Below, piece by piece: positions 11,216 to 23,050 of a stretch of 64,000 bases of DNA. The position numbers were made by a program, and so were the translations under genes. Position 1 is the stretch's first letter. Every line of letters starts with the position of its first letter. This DNA is from Bombyx mori (Eukaryota; Arthropoda; Insecta; Lepidoptera; Bombycidae). The stretch is from assembly GCF_030269925.1 (NCBI RefSeq), contig NC_085123.1, positions 1,550,001 to 1,614,000 of the forward strand, written 5' to 3'. Under the pieces are notes generated by a model. The model worked only from the letters and a program-made list of their open reading frames with translations, was not told where the DNA came from and ran no database searches.

Positions 11216-11876
11216 ATGCGCATCATGAAAAGTCTGCCCATCTCTTTCTCGCGCGGTCTAGCTTATGAGTGTGAAGGGGACAGGCAATGTTTTGCTTTTG
11301 TTAATCTTTATTGTTGTTAATATAGCGAGGTCTTATTTTATTATCGTTTTAATTTTAAATTATTATTGTCTAATTATAATTGCATAAGTTGATAATAAAA
11401 AAAACCTATGCAATAGCTTTACCGCGGCAGTCCCCGAGTGCCACACGTGTTTTTTTTTGTATACGCTAAAAATGTAATTAAAGAATCAACTGTGGTTTTT
11501 CAGTTTCTTTTTATTTATGTGTACTTTAACCCTTAAAACGCACGCTTTAAAGCTCAAAGTATGCGCATGATTTAAAAGAGACGGAAAGTGTACTTTGTCT
11601 ATTAGACTAAACTTTTAAATTTAATTTTTCATTTTAAAAAATTTCATTTTGTAAATTAAAAGAACACATCGCTTTTCGAAGGGAAAAAACAGTCGAATTG
11701 AGAAGCACCTCCTTTTTTGAAGTCGCTTAAAAAGTGAAGAAAACAAAAACTGTAACAAGTGATTAATAAGATTTAAGTCCTTAAAACTATAAAACTCAAA
11801 CTCATTTTCTTAAAATTTTTAAGTCAGCCATTTCAATTCTAAACGTGTGAACTATAATAAATAAACTATAATACAT
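11216..11876. other. No gene recognised
   Basis: AT-rich after the repeat at 11036-11215. Confidence 0.5.
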
Positions 11877-12120
11877 ACTGGTGGTAGGACCTCTTGGGAG
11901 TCCGCACGGGTAGGTACCACCACCCCGCCTATTTCCGCCGTGAAGCAGTAATGCGTTTCGGTTCGAAGGGTGGGGTAGCCGTTGTAACTATACTGAGATC
12001 TTAGAACTTATATCTCGAGGTGAGTGGCGCATTTACGTTGTAGATGTCTATGGGCTCCAGTAACCACTTAACACCAGGTGGGCTGTGAGCTCGTACGTCC
12101 ATCTAAGCAATAAAAAAAAA
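11877..12120 (+). repeat. Bm1-type SINE body
   Basis: Body-only copy from actggtggtaggacctc to poly(A). Confidence 0.87.
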
Positions 12121-12432
12121 ATACAACAATCATTATGGAAGTTAAGAATAAAAAGACACGATAAAAAAAATATATTTCACCTGAACAGCCTTTAAAACTA
12201 TACGAATGATAAATGTTATTCAAATTAGACGCAGATGCATTAAGTTTCGCGAGCTTCAAATTAGAATTCAGAATTCAATATAGAAAGAGACGACTGACAG
12301 AGGATTATGAAATTTCCCACACTTATAGAGAATATATAGAAGGAGTGCAGAATGCTGACATTTTTTTAAATTTATGCATAAAATACATTAAATCAATAAA
12401 TAAATGAACATTATACACACTACCATGTATTT

Positions 12433-12463
12433 GACACACACACACACACACACACACACATAA
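12433..12463. repeat. (CA)n microsatellite
   Basis: About 15 cacaca units. Confidence 0.92.
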
Positions 12464-12609
12464 CACTCTTTAGTTTATTGTTAAAGTCTGTGGTCATATT
12501 GAGAATAGATTAATATTATCTGTCTTTGATATTATTTTTCTACGGGTATAGTGTAGTCCTGGCAAAATCTGTGTAGAAGTATATAATAGTCATTGACAAT
12601 AGAACCTTA

Positions 12610-12812
12610 ATAATGTTCAAACTTATAATTTCAATTAATTATAGTCGAATTTCGACTACCGCTAGAGACCACTAGTATTAAAAAAAGATCAAACTGACAC
12701 CTCATCAATCTCAAAAAGATATGTGGAGTTTCTTCATTTATACATACGTATAATGTTTAAGCTTATAATTCAAATTAAATAGTCGAACTTTGACTACCGG
12801 GAGACCACTAGT
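12610..12812. repeat. Diverged tandem duplication
   Basis: 12610-12677 and 12752-12812 share taatgtt(c/t)aa(a/g)cttataatt, tagtcgaa(t/c)tt(c/t)gactacc and gagaccactagt, 142 bases apart. Confidence 0.65.
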
Positions 12813-13373
12813 TTCACTAAAATCTCGACTTTTCTCTCATTCACATCACGAGTACAGAATATCTAAAGCAAAAATAAATTACCTGCGTTCGGGAATAGAA
12901 CTAGGAACGCGTGATTCAGTAGTGCATACGTGAGCACTAGTGATAATCAAATGAACGAGAAGTCGAGCTTTTGGATTAAATAAGTAAATTAATTGAAAAT
13001 TTCTTGTAAGTTGGAAGGGGGGTATTAATTAGCCGCGTAATGGAAGTTAAATATTTGTCTCCTTGGATTTTTTTATGTGATCATCGAAAGGTCTAGAGAA
13101 CTAATACCCTTATCGAACAGGGAAGCCGATCAACGATTCAGTGCGCTGTTTTATGCCTTATATCAATACTTGTAGTGATAGCTAACATAAAAATTATGAT
13201 GTGGGACATGTCTGAATCGCGCTGACGACGTTTTCAAAATAAGTTTTCATACGTTCAAGTTCCGAACAATAATATGCGGATCTTGTATGGAAAAGTTTCA
13301 CCCGCTCGTTGGGAGACCCCCCTTAGTCGATCCCTCCAAATACCATTATATTATTAATTATACTATATTGTAC
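12813..13373. other. No gene recognised
   Basis: Unique-looking sequence, no frames or repeats identified. Confidence 0.5.
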
Positions 13374-13512
13374 GATATTGAGACATTAGAACTTATATCT
13401 CAAGGTGGGTGGCGGAATTGAGGTTCTAGATGTCTATGGGCTCCGGTGACCACTTAACACCAGGTGGGCCGTGAACCCGTCCACCCGTCTAAGCTATAAA
13501 TAAATAAAAATT
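13374..13512 (+). repeat. Truncated Bm1-type SINE
   Basis: 3' half of the body only, ending in (aaat)n. Confidence 0.7.
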
Positions 13513-13611
13513 ATACACTATGAGCAAAACCGTGTTTTTTTATTTTTAATGAAAGCCCTTAAAATAAATAGAAAGCCAATTTTTGGCATTAGAGCGTATT
13601 ATAACCAACAG

Positions 13612-13840
13612 GGTAGGTACCACTATCCAGTCTATTTCTGTCACGAAGCAGTCTCCGGCTTGACCTCACGGCCCGTCTGGAGTTAAGTGATTGCTGGGGT
13701 CCGTAGATATCACAACACAGTTTGAGGTGTGAGGTCCAGCTGACAATTACATTCGTAATGCGGTTTTTACACTTTCCGTGTTTGACGGTGGAAACAGGCC
13801 GATTGTGGTACCTTCCCGTGTGGACTCATAGTAGCACCAC
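13612..13840. repeat. Two decayed SINE fragments in opposite orientation
   Basis: A plus fragment (agggtaggtaccactatcc, tctatttctgtcacgaag) runs into a minus fragment (cacggcccgtctggagttaag to ccgtgtggactcatag), giving an imperfect palindrome. Confidence 0.5.
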
Positions 13841-13971
13841 GCGTTTCATAATATATCTCTAAATATTAACGAAGGGTAAAAGGTTATTTGGTTTAAGCGC
13901 AATTTTTTTAAGTATACAGAAGAGCCACGTAAAGTTTAAAATTTGGAAAAAATATATACCTACTGGTGGTA

Positions 13972-14199
13972 GGACCTCCTGTGAGTCCGCACGGGTAGGT
14001 ACCACCACCCCTCCTATTTCTGCCGTGAAGCGTTTCGGTTTGAAGGGTGGGGAAGCCGTTGTAACTATACTGAGACCTTAGAACTTATGTCTCAGGGTGG
14101 GTGGCGCATTTACGTTGTAGATGTCTACGGGCTCCAGTAACCACTTAACACCAGGTGGGCTGTGAGCTTCGTCTACCCATCAAAGCAACAACAAAAAAA
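13972..14199 (+). repeat. Bm1-type SINE body
   Basis: Body-only copy with a small deletion (agtaatg lost) and tail caacaacaaaaaaa. Confidence 0.85.
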
Positions 14200-14371
14200 T
14201 ATCTTAACAAAAAACTTCTTCAACTATTTGAATAGAGTAAGCTCAATTGAAGTTCAATTAAAAACATCGAATTGTTGATACTAACACTAAATAAAACGGA
14301 CCTTTAATTACAAAGATAAATGTCGCGTGTTAAGCCAAATGTCACTTAAACCAAATAGCTTTTCACCAATC

Positions 14372-14482
14372 GTTTTTTTTTTCATTGTACTTGTAGGCAG
14401 ACGAGCATACGGCCCACCAGTAAACGGCTACCGTCGCCCATGGACGTCAGCAATGCCAGGGACAGAGCCAAGCCGCTACCTA
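14372..14482 (-). repeat. Jockey-like LINE tail
   Basis: Minus-strand copy from the T-run at 14372 to the gccaagccgctacct block. Confidence 0.75.
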
Positions 14483-14554
14483 GCAACTGTCTCTAAGTAT
14501 ATTTTATAGATTTTATTTTTATTTTTTATGATTATTTTATACGTTATGTAACTA

Positions 14555-14655
14555 TTCGAACGAGCTCACGGCCCATATGGTGTGAAGTGACTACTAAAGC
14601 CCATGGGCATCACAGCGTGGACACCGTCACCCACCTTGAACGACACTTGTAAATA
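14555..14655 (-). repeat. Decayed SINE body
   Basis: cgagctcacggcccatatgg to gtcacccaccttgaacg on the minus strand; directly precedes the RTE-type LINE target site. Confidence 0.5.
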
Positions 14656-14675
14656 AGTATATATGGGCGCAAACG

Positions 14676-15074
14676 TGGCGGATGAAAGGCGATTGCATGC
14701 AGCAGAGATGCGAATGTTGCGATGGATGTGTGGAGTAACGAGAATGGATAGAATACGGAATGAATATGTTAGAGGAAGTTTGAAAGTGGCACCTGTGACA
14801 GAGAAGCTGAGGAGTGCACGTTTGGGATGGTATGGACATGTGATGAGACGGAATGAAAATGAAGTTGTTAAGAGAGTGTTAACTATGAATGTGGAAGGAT
14901 TTAGAGGAAGAGGTAGACCTAAGAAGAAATGGATGGATTGTGTGAAAGACGATATGGGTAGGAGGGGAGTGGGCGAAGAAATGGTATATGATAGAAGAGT
15001 ATGGAAGGAGAAGGCATGTTGCGCCGACCCCAAGTGACTGGGAGAAGGGCAGGATAATGATGATGATGATGATG
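14676..15074 (+). mobile_element. RTE-type LINE 3' end with target duplication
   Basis: An open frame encodes the conserved C-terminus of RTE-type reverse transcriptases (LRWMCGVTRMDRIRNEYVRG, LGWYGHVMRR, GRGRPKKKWMDCVK, CCADPK) without stops. It is followed by a (gat)n tail instead of poly(A), as usual for this clade. The 13-base sequence atgggcgcaaacg flanks it at 14663-14675 and 15075-15087. Confidence 0.85.
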
Positions 15075-15087
15075 ATGGGCGCAAACG

Positions 15088-16125
15088 CCACTATTGGTAA
15101 TAATTAACATAATAATATATAGTTTCGTTTATTCTACGTTATTATTTATTTATTATTAGCAAGATGAAAATGTTATTCTATCATATTTAAATATTTAGCA
15201 GGCACTGTTTTGATGTGAAAATGCTCAGAATATGTTTAAAAACACAAATGACTGTATAGATAATGAAATATTAATAAAGCATAAATATTAATAATAATTT
15301 ATATTATAATTAATAGTAAAAATTTAACTAGGTATTGTAATTGTTATGCAAATTATGTTGGCACCATCTATTATTAGGCTGGATAATAACAATGTTAGTT
15401 TATATCATTTAAAATAATTTATGTAAAATAAATTATGTCAGAGTCATGTAAAAATCACTAAAATATTTATTGTGAATAGCTATATTTTGTGAATTGTTTC
15501 GCAGTAATTACATTTGTTTGGATAAAAGAAGTTGTAGTTGCTATTATAACCATCACAAAAAAGCTAATTGTGTAAAATTTAAGACGTGTGGCTTATTGTA
15601 ATAAAGAAGTAATGTTAACGTTTTATATATACATAATTGTATTGTATTTTCATTGCAATAGATCTTATGTGTGAAAACCCTGGCGTAACGCCGACATGTA
15701 CCTCTATCCATTTAGGCCGTGTCTTCATCTGACTGTACAAGTTTTTTAATGTTCATCAGACGCCTAATCGCTACAGTGGACATGCTGTCACTTACAGTGG
15801 ATACATGATAATCAGAGACCTAGTCCTAGATCTCACGGATCACACCACTGTTACTCTGTAAGAATATCGTGACTTTTTTTTAACGATTTTACGATAAATT
15901 CGTAGCGAAACCAATAAAACACAATAACGTTAATAAATATTGAAATGGAATATGAACTATTTGCTACTTATATAAATAGTTATCCACAAACAATTGTAAG
16001 TAATGTAATGCGAATAAGGAAATATGTATAGTTAACTGTTATTTTAACTATTAGAAAACACATGTATGAGGAAAAACAATAAGGCCAGATTAATCTAAAT
16101 AATTCCAATATTAGCATAAATTCAA
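15088..16125. other. AT-rich, nothing recognised
   Basis: About 1 kb of AT-rich sequence between the RTE-type LINE and the SINE at 16126. I looked here for the second Ggamma exon without success. Confidence 0.6.
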
Positions 16126-16400
16126 CGGCCGTCTGGTGTAGTGGTAAGTGACATGGTCACTACACAAGGGGGTCGAGGGTTCGAATCCCGCCAAGGGAAG
16201 ATATTTGTATGATAAATATAAATGTCTTTTCCAGGGTTATGGATGTATATTAAATATATGTATGTGTATAATAAAAATATTACATTTATTTTCGTTATCT
16301 GGTACCTGTAACACAAGTTCTTTACGAACTTATCACGGGACTAGTTAACGTGGCGTGATTGTTAGTAAATATTTATTTATTATTTATTAAAAAAAAAAAA
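16126..16400 (+). repeat. tRNA-derived SINE, third type
   Basis: Contains A-box-like gtctggtgtagtggtaagtg and B-box-like gggttcgaatcccgcc and continues as a SINE body ending in (attt)n and poly(A). The 70-base head looks like a tRNA, but the attached body argues against a functional tRNA gene. Confidence 0.6.
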
Positions 16401-16758
16401 AATTCAGAATTACACATCCAAATTTAGTGGAAGAAAATGGTATTGAGTTTGTAAAAGAAAAAAATCACTGACGTGTGTTATTATTGTTAAAATAATTTCC
16501 TACAAAACGCGATATCGAAAATATGTAACGAACGCAAAAAACATTACAATTATTTAATCAATTAAACATACAACAATAGACTTGTATGAAATCACTCAAA
16601 CGAAAGAGACCACATATCCTAACAACTAAAACACGGGATTGTAAACCTCAACTACACGAAGAGAAGCACTAAAATCGTATAAAACACAACACTGGGCACT
16701 CCCGATGACGTCATATATATTCTTTTCGTAATTATCAAAGCACTGGAGAGTTACTCAC

Positions 16759-16881
16759 GCTGCGATGCTCCTGGATAGCGGCCAACGGTCCATAGAAGCC
16801 TGGTACTTCATGTTTTCAATCTGCTTCTTCAGTGCTTCTTTGTCCATTGCTGCGAGTATACTGGGGTCCATCGCGCAGAAT
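16759..16881 (-). CDS. Ggamma30A: G-protein gamma subunit, first coding exon (Ggamma30A/GNG13-like)
   Basis: G gamma subunits pair with G beta through an N-terminal helix and anchor the dimer to membranes by a prenylated C-terminal CAAX. An acceptor (ttttataccacag) is followed by 10 bases of 5' UTR, then ATG at 16871-16869 and 37 codons plus two bases, ending in a strong donor (gtgagt). The peptide starts MDPSILAAMDKEALKKQIEN and includes KYQASMDRWPLSRSIA, nearly the same as Drosophila Ggamma30A (the eye gamma) as I recall it. The second exon, with the NPW motif and CAAX box, was not found at lower coordinates in the window. The gene therefore probably continues past position 1, and the 5' UTR exon lies above 16881. 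Confidence 0.9.
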
Positions 16882-17077
16882 CTGTGGTATAAAACACGCA
16901 CACATACACGTGGGTTAGTGTGAACGAATCGTGTACGTGTAGGGAACAGCGGTTGTACAGGTGAGCAGGAAAATGCTATTGCAGCAATACTTCTTTCTTT
17001 TTTTTTTAACTTCTTAGTCATAACAAGCAAGAAGAAATTGTGCAAGAATTGTCTTTAGATAATCAGGTGATTAACCC

Positions 17078-17266
17078 TTTTTTATTGCTTAGATGGGTGG
17101 ACGAGCTCACAGCCCACCTGGTGTTAAGTTACTGGAGCCCATAGACATCTACAACGTAAATGCGCCACCCACTTTGAGATATGATTTCTAAGGTCTCAAG
17201 TATAGTTACAACGGCTGCCCCACCCTTCAAACCGAAACGCATTACTGCTTCACGGCAGAAATAGGC
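17078..17266 (-). repeat. Truncated Bm1-type SINE
   Basis: Minus-strand copy from the T-run to ggcagaaataggca; about 195 bases upstream (in gene sense) of the Ggamma exon. Confidence 0.83.
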
Positions 17267-17365
17267 AAATATTTCTTACGTCTCGACAAATAAATATTTC
17301 TTATGTCTAAGCGATAGTGTCTTCCGGGACATTTTCCCAGAATTAACACTAGAGCAGTACAGATC
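17266..17365. repeat. Unnamed repeat, partner at 18600-18712
   Basis: cgatagtgtcttccgggacattttccca and ttacgtctcga match the reverse complement of 18600-18712. Confidence 0.7.
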
Positions 17366-17425
17366 GTAATCGCGACCCGCTGAGAAGATCCGGCGAGAAA
17401 CTCAGCGGGGCCTTGTCCTATGGAC
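17325..17425 (+). repeat. Fragment with the gagaagatccggcgagaaac block
   Basis: atcgcgacccgctgagaagatccggcgagaaactcagcggg matches the LINE 3' UTR-type repeats and the second SINE body; too short to decide which. Confidence 0.5.
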
Positions 17426-18394
17426 CTAAAAGCATTAATGTTTCGCAGCACGATTGGGTAGGATGTTTTAAGCAGATTTTCAAGGATTTTACTTGACCTA
17501 TTGTTTTCTCATCGTGCAAGTTCATGAGCTCAGATTAGGCAAAAATTGATGCCTGCCGACCCGACTACGAGTAATCAGAGCTTTTTACCTATCAGACCGT
17601 CAACGAATTATATTATAAAAAATAATTTAAAAATAATGCTACCAAATTTGTGGGCGATGGTCCAAAATCATCCGCTGTACAAACACAGACAAAGCGAAAA
17701 GCTTTGCCTGTGTTAGGGCCATGTATGTGTGGGTGATGCGCGCGCAGAATTTCGTAGTTTCTATGACAACCCCTTAGGAACACTAAAATAAATACGTTCA
17801 GGCGATTTTTGCATCTAAGCCATTCGTTTAAGATCGACAATGGCACGTGTGGACATTTGTAAAATTAATGAATTAATACCCGCCAGTTCTTGCGAGTTTT
17901 GTTCGTTATTCTTTGTTTTCGCGCATTTAACACAGGGGGCGTTTGCAGCGCTGCAGCGCTTACTGAAAGCGATATAAAGATTTATTCTAACCATAATTAG
18001 GCCATAATGGTCAATTTCGTGCGAACAAAACAACATTGTTTCAAAAGTTTAATTAACAAATACATAGTTAGCCATTTCGAACCACTGTATTCAGTTTGAA
18101 AATAACACAGACTACTGCCATTTTAGTTTCTGTCGAAGTTAGACGAGCATGCGGATCATCTCAAAAAAAAAACGATCCCGCTTAATAAGCTGCTTAATTT
18201 AATCTTACTATATTATGTAAAAAATTTATTCAAATACCATTTCTATATGAGATGAATTTCTCCAATGCCAAAATTTGCGTAGCCGTCAAATTGTTTCAGC
18301 TAATGAATATTTAATGTGATTACTTCAGATTAATCAAAATGAATGTAACAATTCTTGTTCATAATTAATTATATCATTACTTAGTTTATGGTTC
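17426..18394. other. No gene recognised
   Basis: Two minus-strand frames of 73-77 codons lack motifs. This region lies upstream of the Ggamma exon and could hold its 5' UTR exon or promoter, which cannot be told from sequence alone. Confidence 0.5.
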
Positions 18395-18575
18395 GTACAC
18401 GGATGAAAATGGCTTATGGATTAGATGCGTCTTTTCATTCTTATCTGAGTACGAGAGGTCGGCAAAGCCTGTTCCGTTTAGGCCTATACGCCATATCTGC
18501 TCCCTAAATCTTCTCTCGCTTAATATCCCCTTGACATAGTCCATTCAAGTCTTTTTAGGACGTTCCCAGAACTAG
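18395..18575 (-). mobile_element. Possible LINE C-terminal remnant
   Basis: The minus strand shows KRLEWTMSRGILSERRFREQ-like sequence, resembling the W-x-DYVK region of LINE C-termini, with shifted frames. Weak assignment. Confidence 0.35.
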
Positions 18576-18599
18576 CTGTGTAGCCTTGAAGTCTCTGTA

Positions 18600-18712
18600 C
18601 TGTTGTAGTGTTAATTATGGGAAAATGTCCCGGAAGACACTATCGCTTAGGCGTAAGAAGTATTTATTTTTCGAGACGTAAGAAATATTTGCGTATTTCT
18701 GCAATCTTGTCT
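18600..18712. repeat. Unnamed repeat, inverted partner of 17266-17365
   Basis: gggaaaatgtcccggaagacactatcgctta and cgagacgtaagaaatatttg; the two copies lie 1.3 kb apart in inverted orientation. Confidence 0.7.
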
Positions 18713-18734
18713 ATTTAGCATAAGGTGGTTTAAA

Positions 18735-19131
18735 GTTGTCCTGGCCTAAAGGATAAGACGCCCGGTGCAGACGTATCTAGTGATGTACCGGTGTTCCAAT
18801 CCCGCAGGCGGGAACTAACTTTTCTAATGAAATACATACTTAACAATTGTTCACGATTGAGTTCTACGGTGAAAGAATAACATGGTGTAATAAAAATTGC
18901 GTAATTACTGGTGGTAGGACGTCTTATGAGTGTGCCGTGTGCCTATTTCTCCCGTGAAGCAGTAATGCGTTTCGGTTTGAAGGGTGGGGCAGCCGTTGTA
19001 ACTATATTGAGACCTTAGAACTCGTATCTCAAGGTGGGTGACATTTACATTGTAGATGTCTATTGGCTCCGGTAACCACTTAGCACCAGGTGGGCTGTGA
19101 GCTCGTCTACCCATCTGTGCAATAAAAAAAA
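18735..19131 (+). mobile_element. Full-length Bm1-type SINE (one internal deletion)
   Basis: tRNA-derived head with A-box-like tggcctaaaggataagac and B-box-like ggtgttccaatcccgc, then the conserved body and an A-tail. About 25 bases of the gtaggtaccaccacc block are missing. Confidence 0.82.
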
Positions 19132-19560
19132 CTCTTATGAGCTTAGATAATTAATTACGCGGTATTAAATTCTCACAAGAAGAAGAAATGTTTGCTAAAA
19201 TAGTTTGAGTTTAATCACGTCTATTTGACTACTAATGCGATTTAATGTCGAATTTAATAAATATATGTGCTTATAATACTAGTCTAAATTTATTAACACC
19301 GAAAACTGCAATACGTACTAGTTTTAATAGAGTATAAATTGCATGCTCAGTGCAGTCGACTGATAAATTGGATTAAACAGCCATCTTACAGTTCGGCTCG
19401 ACTCGTTAGTGAGACATGGAGCTGGGAAAGTTTGGATGTGTTATTTTAGGTTAAAGTGAGAGATCAAGTGAAATCGATTCGATCGAATTGATATTATTTA
19501 AGCTTCAATAGACAAAGAGACAATAGACAAAGAATAGACAATAGAGAAATCGTAAATTGT

Positions 19561-19748
19561 CACTGGAGCCCATAGACATCTACAACGTAAATGCGCCATC
19601 CACCTTGAGATATAAGTTCTAAGGTCTCAGTATAGTTACAACGGCTGCCCCACCCTTCAAACCGAAACAAACGCATTACTGCTTCACGGCAGAAACAGGC
19701 AGGGTGGTGGTACCTACCCGCGCGCACTCACAAGAGGACCTACCAGTA
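19561..19748 (-). repeat. SINE body lacking its tail
   Basis: Minus-strand body from actggagcccatagac to cctaccagt, with cgaaacaaacgc showing a 4-base duplication and no A-tail. Confidence 0.8.
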
Positions 19749-20561
19749 TGGTAAATAAGGACACGCTTGAGATATTTTGCAGTCTTAGTTAACGAAGCGA
19801 TAGCTGTGATCGCCTTCTTACTTAAAACTGTGCAAGACGAAAGTGAAAAATGTGCAAAACAAATTTAAACTGCGTACAGAACAAAATTAGTGATAAAAAC
19901 AAATAGAACTTATAGCGTTCTTAGTACGATTTAATGTTAAGAAATGTAAATCCTTAATCAATATAGGTAATGTAAGAGTATTAGAATGCTGTTGTGATCA
20001 AGAATGTACGATTTGTAAAATTCGTGATTCGTAATAAAACAATCGAAGCAATTGTGAAGTACTTTCGGCTACCAGTAGATCTCCGAAGAAACAATAACAA
20101 TACAGAAACAAGAAAATTCAAGACAACCACAGTTCCAACAGCTCTACGTCTTTTTTTGCATCTAAGCTATCTTAAGCATTTATAGTGAAATTGGGACTTC
20201 AACTTCATACCTCAGGATGGGTGCCTATCTATATTGACGTGATATATATGATGTGTTACCGGAATTTTGATAACGCCAGGTAGACCGTGGTCTTGTTCAT
20301 TCATAGAAATAAAAATACACAAAGAAATAAACGGGTTTCGATAAATAAAATAATTGAATATTTAAACGAAAAAGTAATTTGAGAAATTTTCTTAAATATA
20401 AATAAAATTGAATAATTGATTTTTGAATACCGTATCCAAACCGAACCGATCCATTGACTCCATGTTTCGACTAGTCCAGATCCGAGGGGCTAATTATAAT
20501 ACAATCGTGTAATCATGATCATTTAAATAATCCTTAATATATTGTTCATTTGGTAAATAGT
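19749..20561. other. No gene recognised
   Basis: AT-rich; nothing firm. Confidence 0.5.
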
Positions 20562-20800
20562 ACTGGTAGGACCTCTTGTGAGTCCGCGCGGCTAGGTACC
20601 ACCACCCTGCTTATTTCTGCTCTAAAGCAGCAATGCGTTTCGGCTTGAAGGGTAGGGCAGCCGTTGTAACTATACTTGAAACCTTAGAACTTTTATCTCA
20701 AGATGGGTGGCGCATTTACGTTGTAGATGTCTATGGGCTCCAGTAACACCAGGTGGGCTGTGAGATCGTCCACCCATCTAAGCAATAAAAAAATAAAAAA
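20562..20800 (+). repeat. Bm1-type SINE body
   Basis: Body-only copy, A-rich tail. Confidence 0.85.
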
Positions 20801-21129
20801 TAATATTCTACTGAGCGGGTGATATTACTCACTAGACGGACAATCCGAAAGTTCGGAACTTCCTCAGCAAAAATAATTCCTTAGCGCGATTTAGGCATTT
20901 GTCAAATATATTTAGCTCTATATAATAATATGTATAATTAGCTCCAGATAGAAGTAATTGTTTTTAGAATATACTGAGATCTAAATGATCAGTAGTGATG
21001 TCTTTGAGCCTTGAATAGGGAAGTTTGCTCACCTGCTATTTATCTTCTAGAACAGTCTGATGAGTTTAATTTAACAATAAGTTGATAAAAACTATCAGTC
21101 TTAAGATCCAACTGTTTTCTTTGATCATG

Positions 21130-21425
21130 GCACCAATCCCTTTTTTATAAATAACCTGGGTTCGAGCTCTGGACGAGACAGAACTCACTCGAGGCAGACG
21201 GGAGATAAGTTTCCAAACTTCACCCGTAGTTCATGTCTCCTGCCGCCCTGCCTCGACAGAACGCCAAGCTGGTAGTCGTCATTGCCACAATCGCTGGGCC
21301 TCTACGTATACAACGGGCTACCCCGTCTAGACGGCGCCGCCAACTAATACTCCGGGATACCCCGCTGACTCAGAACCGGCGAGGGTTGGGGCGGGCGGCC
21401 ATCCGTCGCCCGATTCTTAAAATAA
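21130..21425 (-). mobile_element. R1-clade-like LINE 3' UTR fragment
   Basis: GC-rich minus-strand copy; shares cagcggggtatcccgg with the 3' UTR of the R1-clade element at 6857-7917 and ends in a short A-run on the minus strand near 21140. It contains only a spurious 65-codon frame. Confidence 0.55.
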
Positions 21426-21820
21426 ACTAATCACGTTCGCATTGAACGTTATTAATAGCGTTCGATCAATAGCAATCGCGATTACGTACCCGTATTCAAA
21501 TTGGCCCGCGTTCTATGACCGTAATCCGTGAAAATATTGTTCACGATTTATATCTGAGGCTTGTTTGTTTTACTAAATAGCTCGCAGGCTTAATATAAGT
21601 GTTCGTTCGAGGTTATATCGGGAGGAGTTGGGTTGCAAAACATTGTATTCGAAATAGAAGATTAAGTAAGCTTAGAGTGGCAGCGTCTGCTGGTTGCTTG
21701 GTAATACGGTGTAATTATTTAATATGAATCGATTGTAGGGCTATTTGCAGACTCATACGGGTGTATATCACTCTCCCACCCACTTCTGCGACTAAACAAC
21801 CTACAAAAAAAAAAGTTTCA

Positions 21821-22059
21821 TTTTTTTGCTTGTATGGGTGGACAAACTCACTATCTACCTGGTGCTAAGTGGTTACTTGAGCCCATAGACATCTACAACG
21901 TAAATGCGCCACCCACCTCGAGATATAAGTTCTAAGGTCTCAGTATAGTTACAACGGCTGCCCCACTCTTCAAACCGAAACGCATTACTGCTTCACGGCA
22001 GAAATAGGCAGGGTGGTGGTACCTACCCGCGCGGACTCACAAGAGCTCCTACCACTAGT
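21821..22059 (-). repeat. Bm1-type SINE body
   Basis: Minus-strand body-only copy. Confidence 0.85.
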
Positions 22060-22197
22060 AAAAAATAAATTACGAATCTAAATTACACTCCGCATGTCTC
22101 AAGGTGCTTAATCAAATTGACATTTCGATTTTTGATTCCGGCGATTGCTTAACATCAGGCGCAAGCCCCCGATGTATGTACATACACAGTATTTTGC

Positions 22198-22320
22198 GGT
22201 AGGCAGCGGCTTGGCTCTGCCCCTGGCATTGCTGAAGTCCATGGGCGACGGTAACCACTCACCATCAGGTGGGCCGTATGCCCGTCTACCTACAAGGCCA
22301 ATAAAAAAAAAGAAAAAAAG
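22198..22320 (+). repeat. Jockey-like LINE tail
   Basis: Almost consensus copy with an A-rich tail interrupted by g; it directly precedes a Helitron-like element. Confidence 0.8.
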
Positions 22321-22322
22321 TA

Positions 22323-22740
22323 ATCTATACTAATAATATAGGTATATAAATCTATAGTGGTTTTTACGAATGTTCCGTTATAACTACTGAACCATGCTTC
22401 CGATTGTTTTTTTTTTTTTTTTGGTTAGGAGGAAATCGCCGGACTTCCCGCCCTTTTCTGGGCGGATACTGAACCAACGTCCAAACCTCGCATGAGACAG
22501 AACTCATGACAAGGCAAAGGGGGGGAAAGCGAAGCGTTTAGTGCGGAGCACATCTCTCCCATCACCCTCCCCCTCGGGACGCCGGACTTGCGGTCGTCGA
22601 TGCCACGACCACCAGCCCTCTCGGTCGGCAGGCTGTCCGAAGCCCGCCTAAGGTTAATATTTATATGAGTGTTGGACTCCCTAATAATAATGACAATAAA
22701 TAATAATGTTAATTTTAAATACCCCAGCGAAGCGGGCGAG
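22323..22740 (+). mobile_element. Helitron-like element split by an R1-like insertion
   Basis: ctatactaataatatagg, ccgttataactactgaacc, [insertion 22405-22652], ttatatgagtgttggactcc, agcgaagcgggcgag. The uninterrupted order is visible in the minus-strand copy at 32990-33208. Confidence 0.65.
22405..22652 (-). mobile_element. R1-clade-like LINE 3' end inserted in a Helitron-like element
   Basis: A run of T at 22405-22421 is the poly(A) of a minus-strand insertion. GC-rich 3' UTR sequence follows, with a gagttctgtctcatgcgag block like that in the 21130-21425 copy. Helitron-like sequence resumes at about 22653. Confidence 0.6.
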
Positions 22741-23050
22741 TACGGCTTGTGTATTCTAAACACAGAGCACTTGTACTCCTTAATTGTACTCGAAGTTCTA
22801 AGATCATACTCACAGGTCACGAACGGCCACTTGACTCATAGAGCTGACCATCTAACCACGAACCCTACAAACTTGGATCAATTGTATTTAATTGACTGAT
22901 AAATGATAAACTAATGTAGGCATGGCTCGCGAGACGCATGTGAGCTTTGGCGCTCTATGCAAATTTAACTCTAAAATAAAGGTAACCCTTTATTTTTAAG
23001 ACTGCAATTAAATTTCGATACGTGTTCAAAAATAATACGTGAGCGATAGC

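Noticed and set aside
16128..16197. tRNA-like sequence with A-box and B-box motifs, considered as a tRNA gene
   Set aside because: It continues directly into a SINE-type body with an A-rich tail, and the acceptor stem does not pair well.
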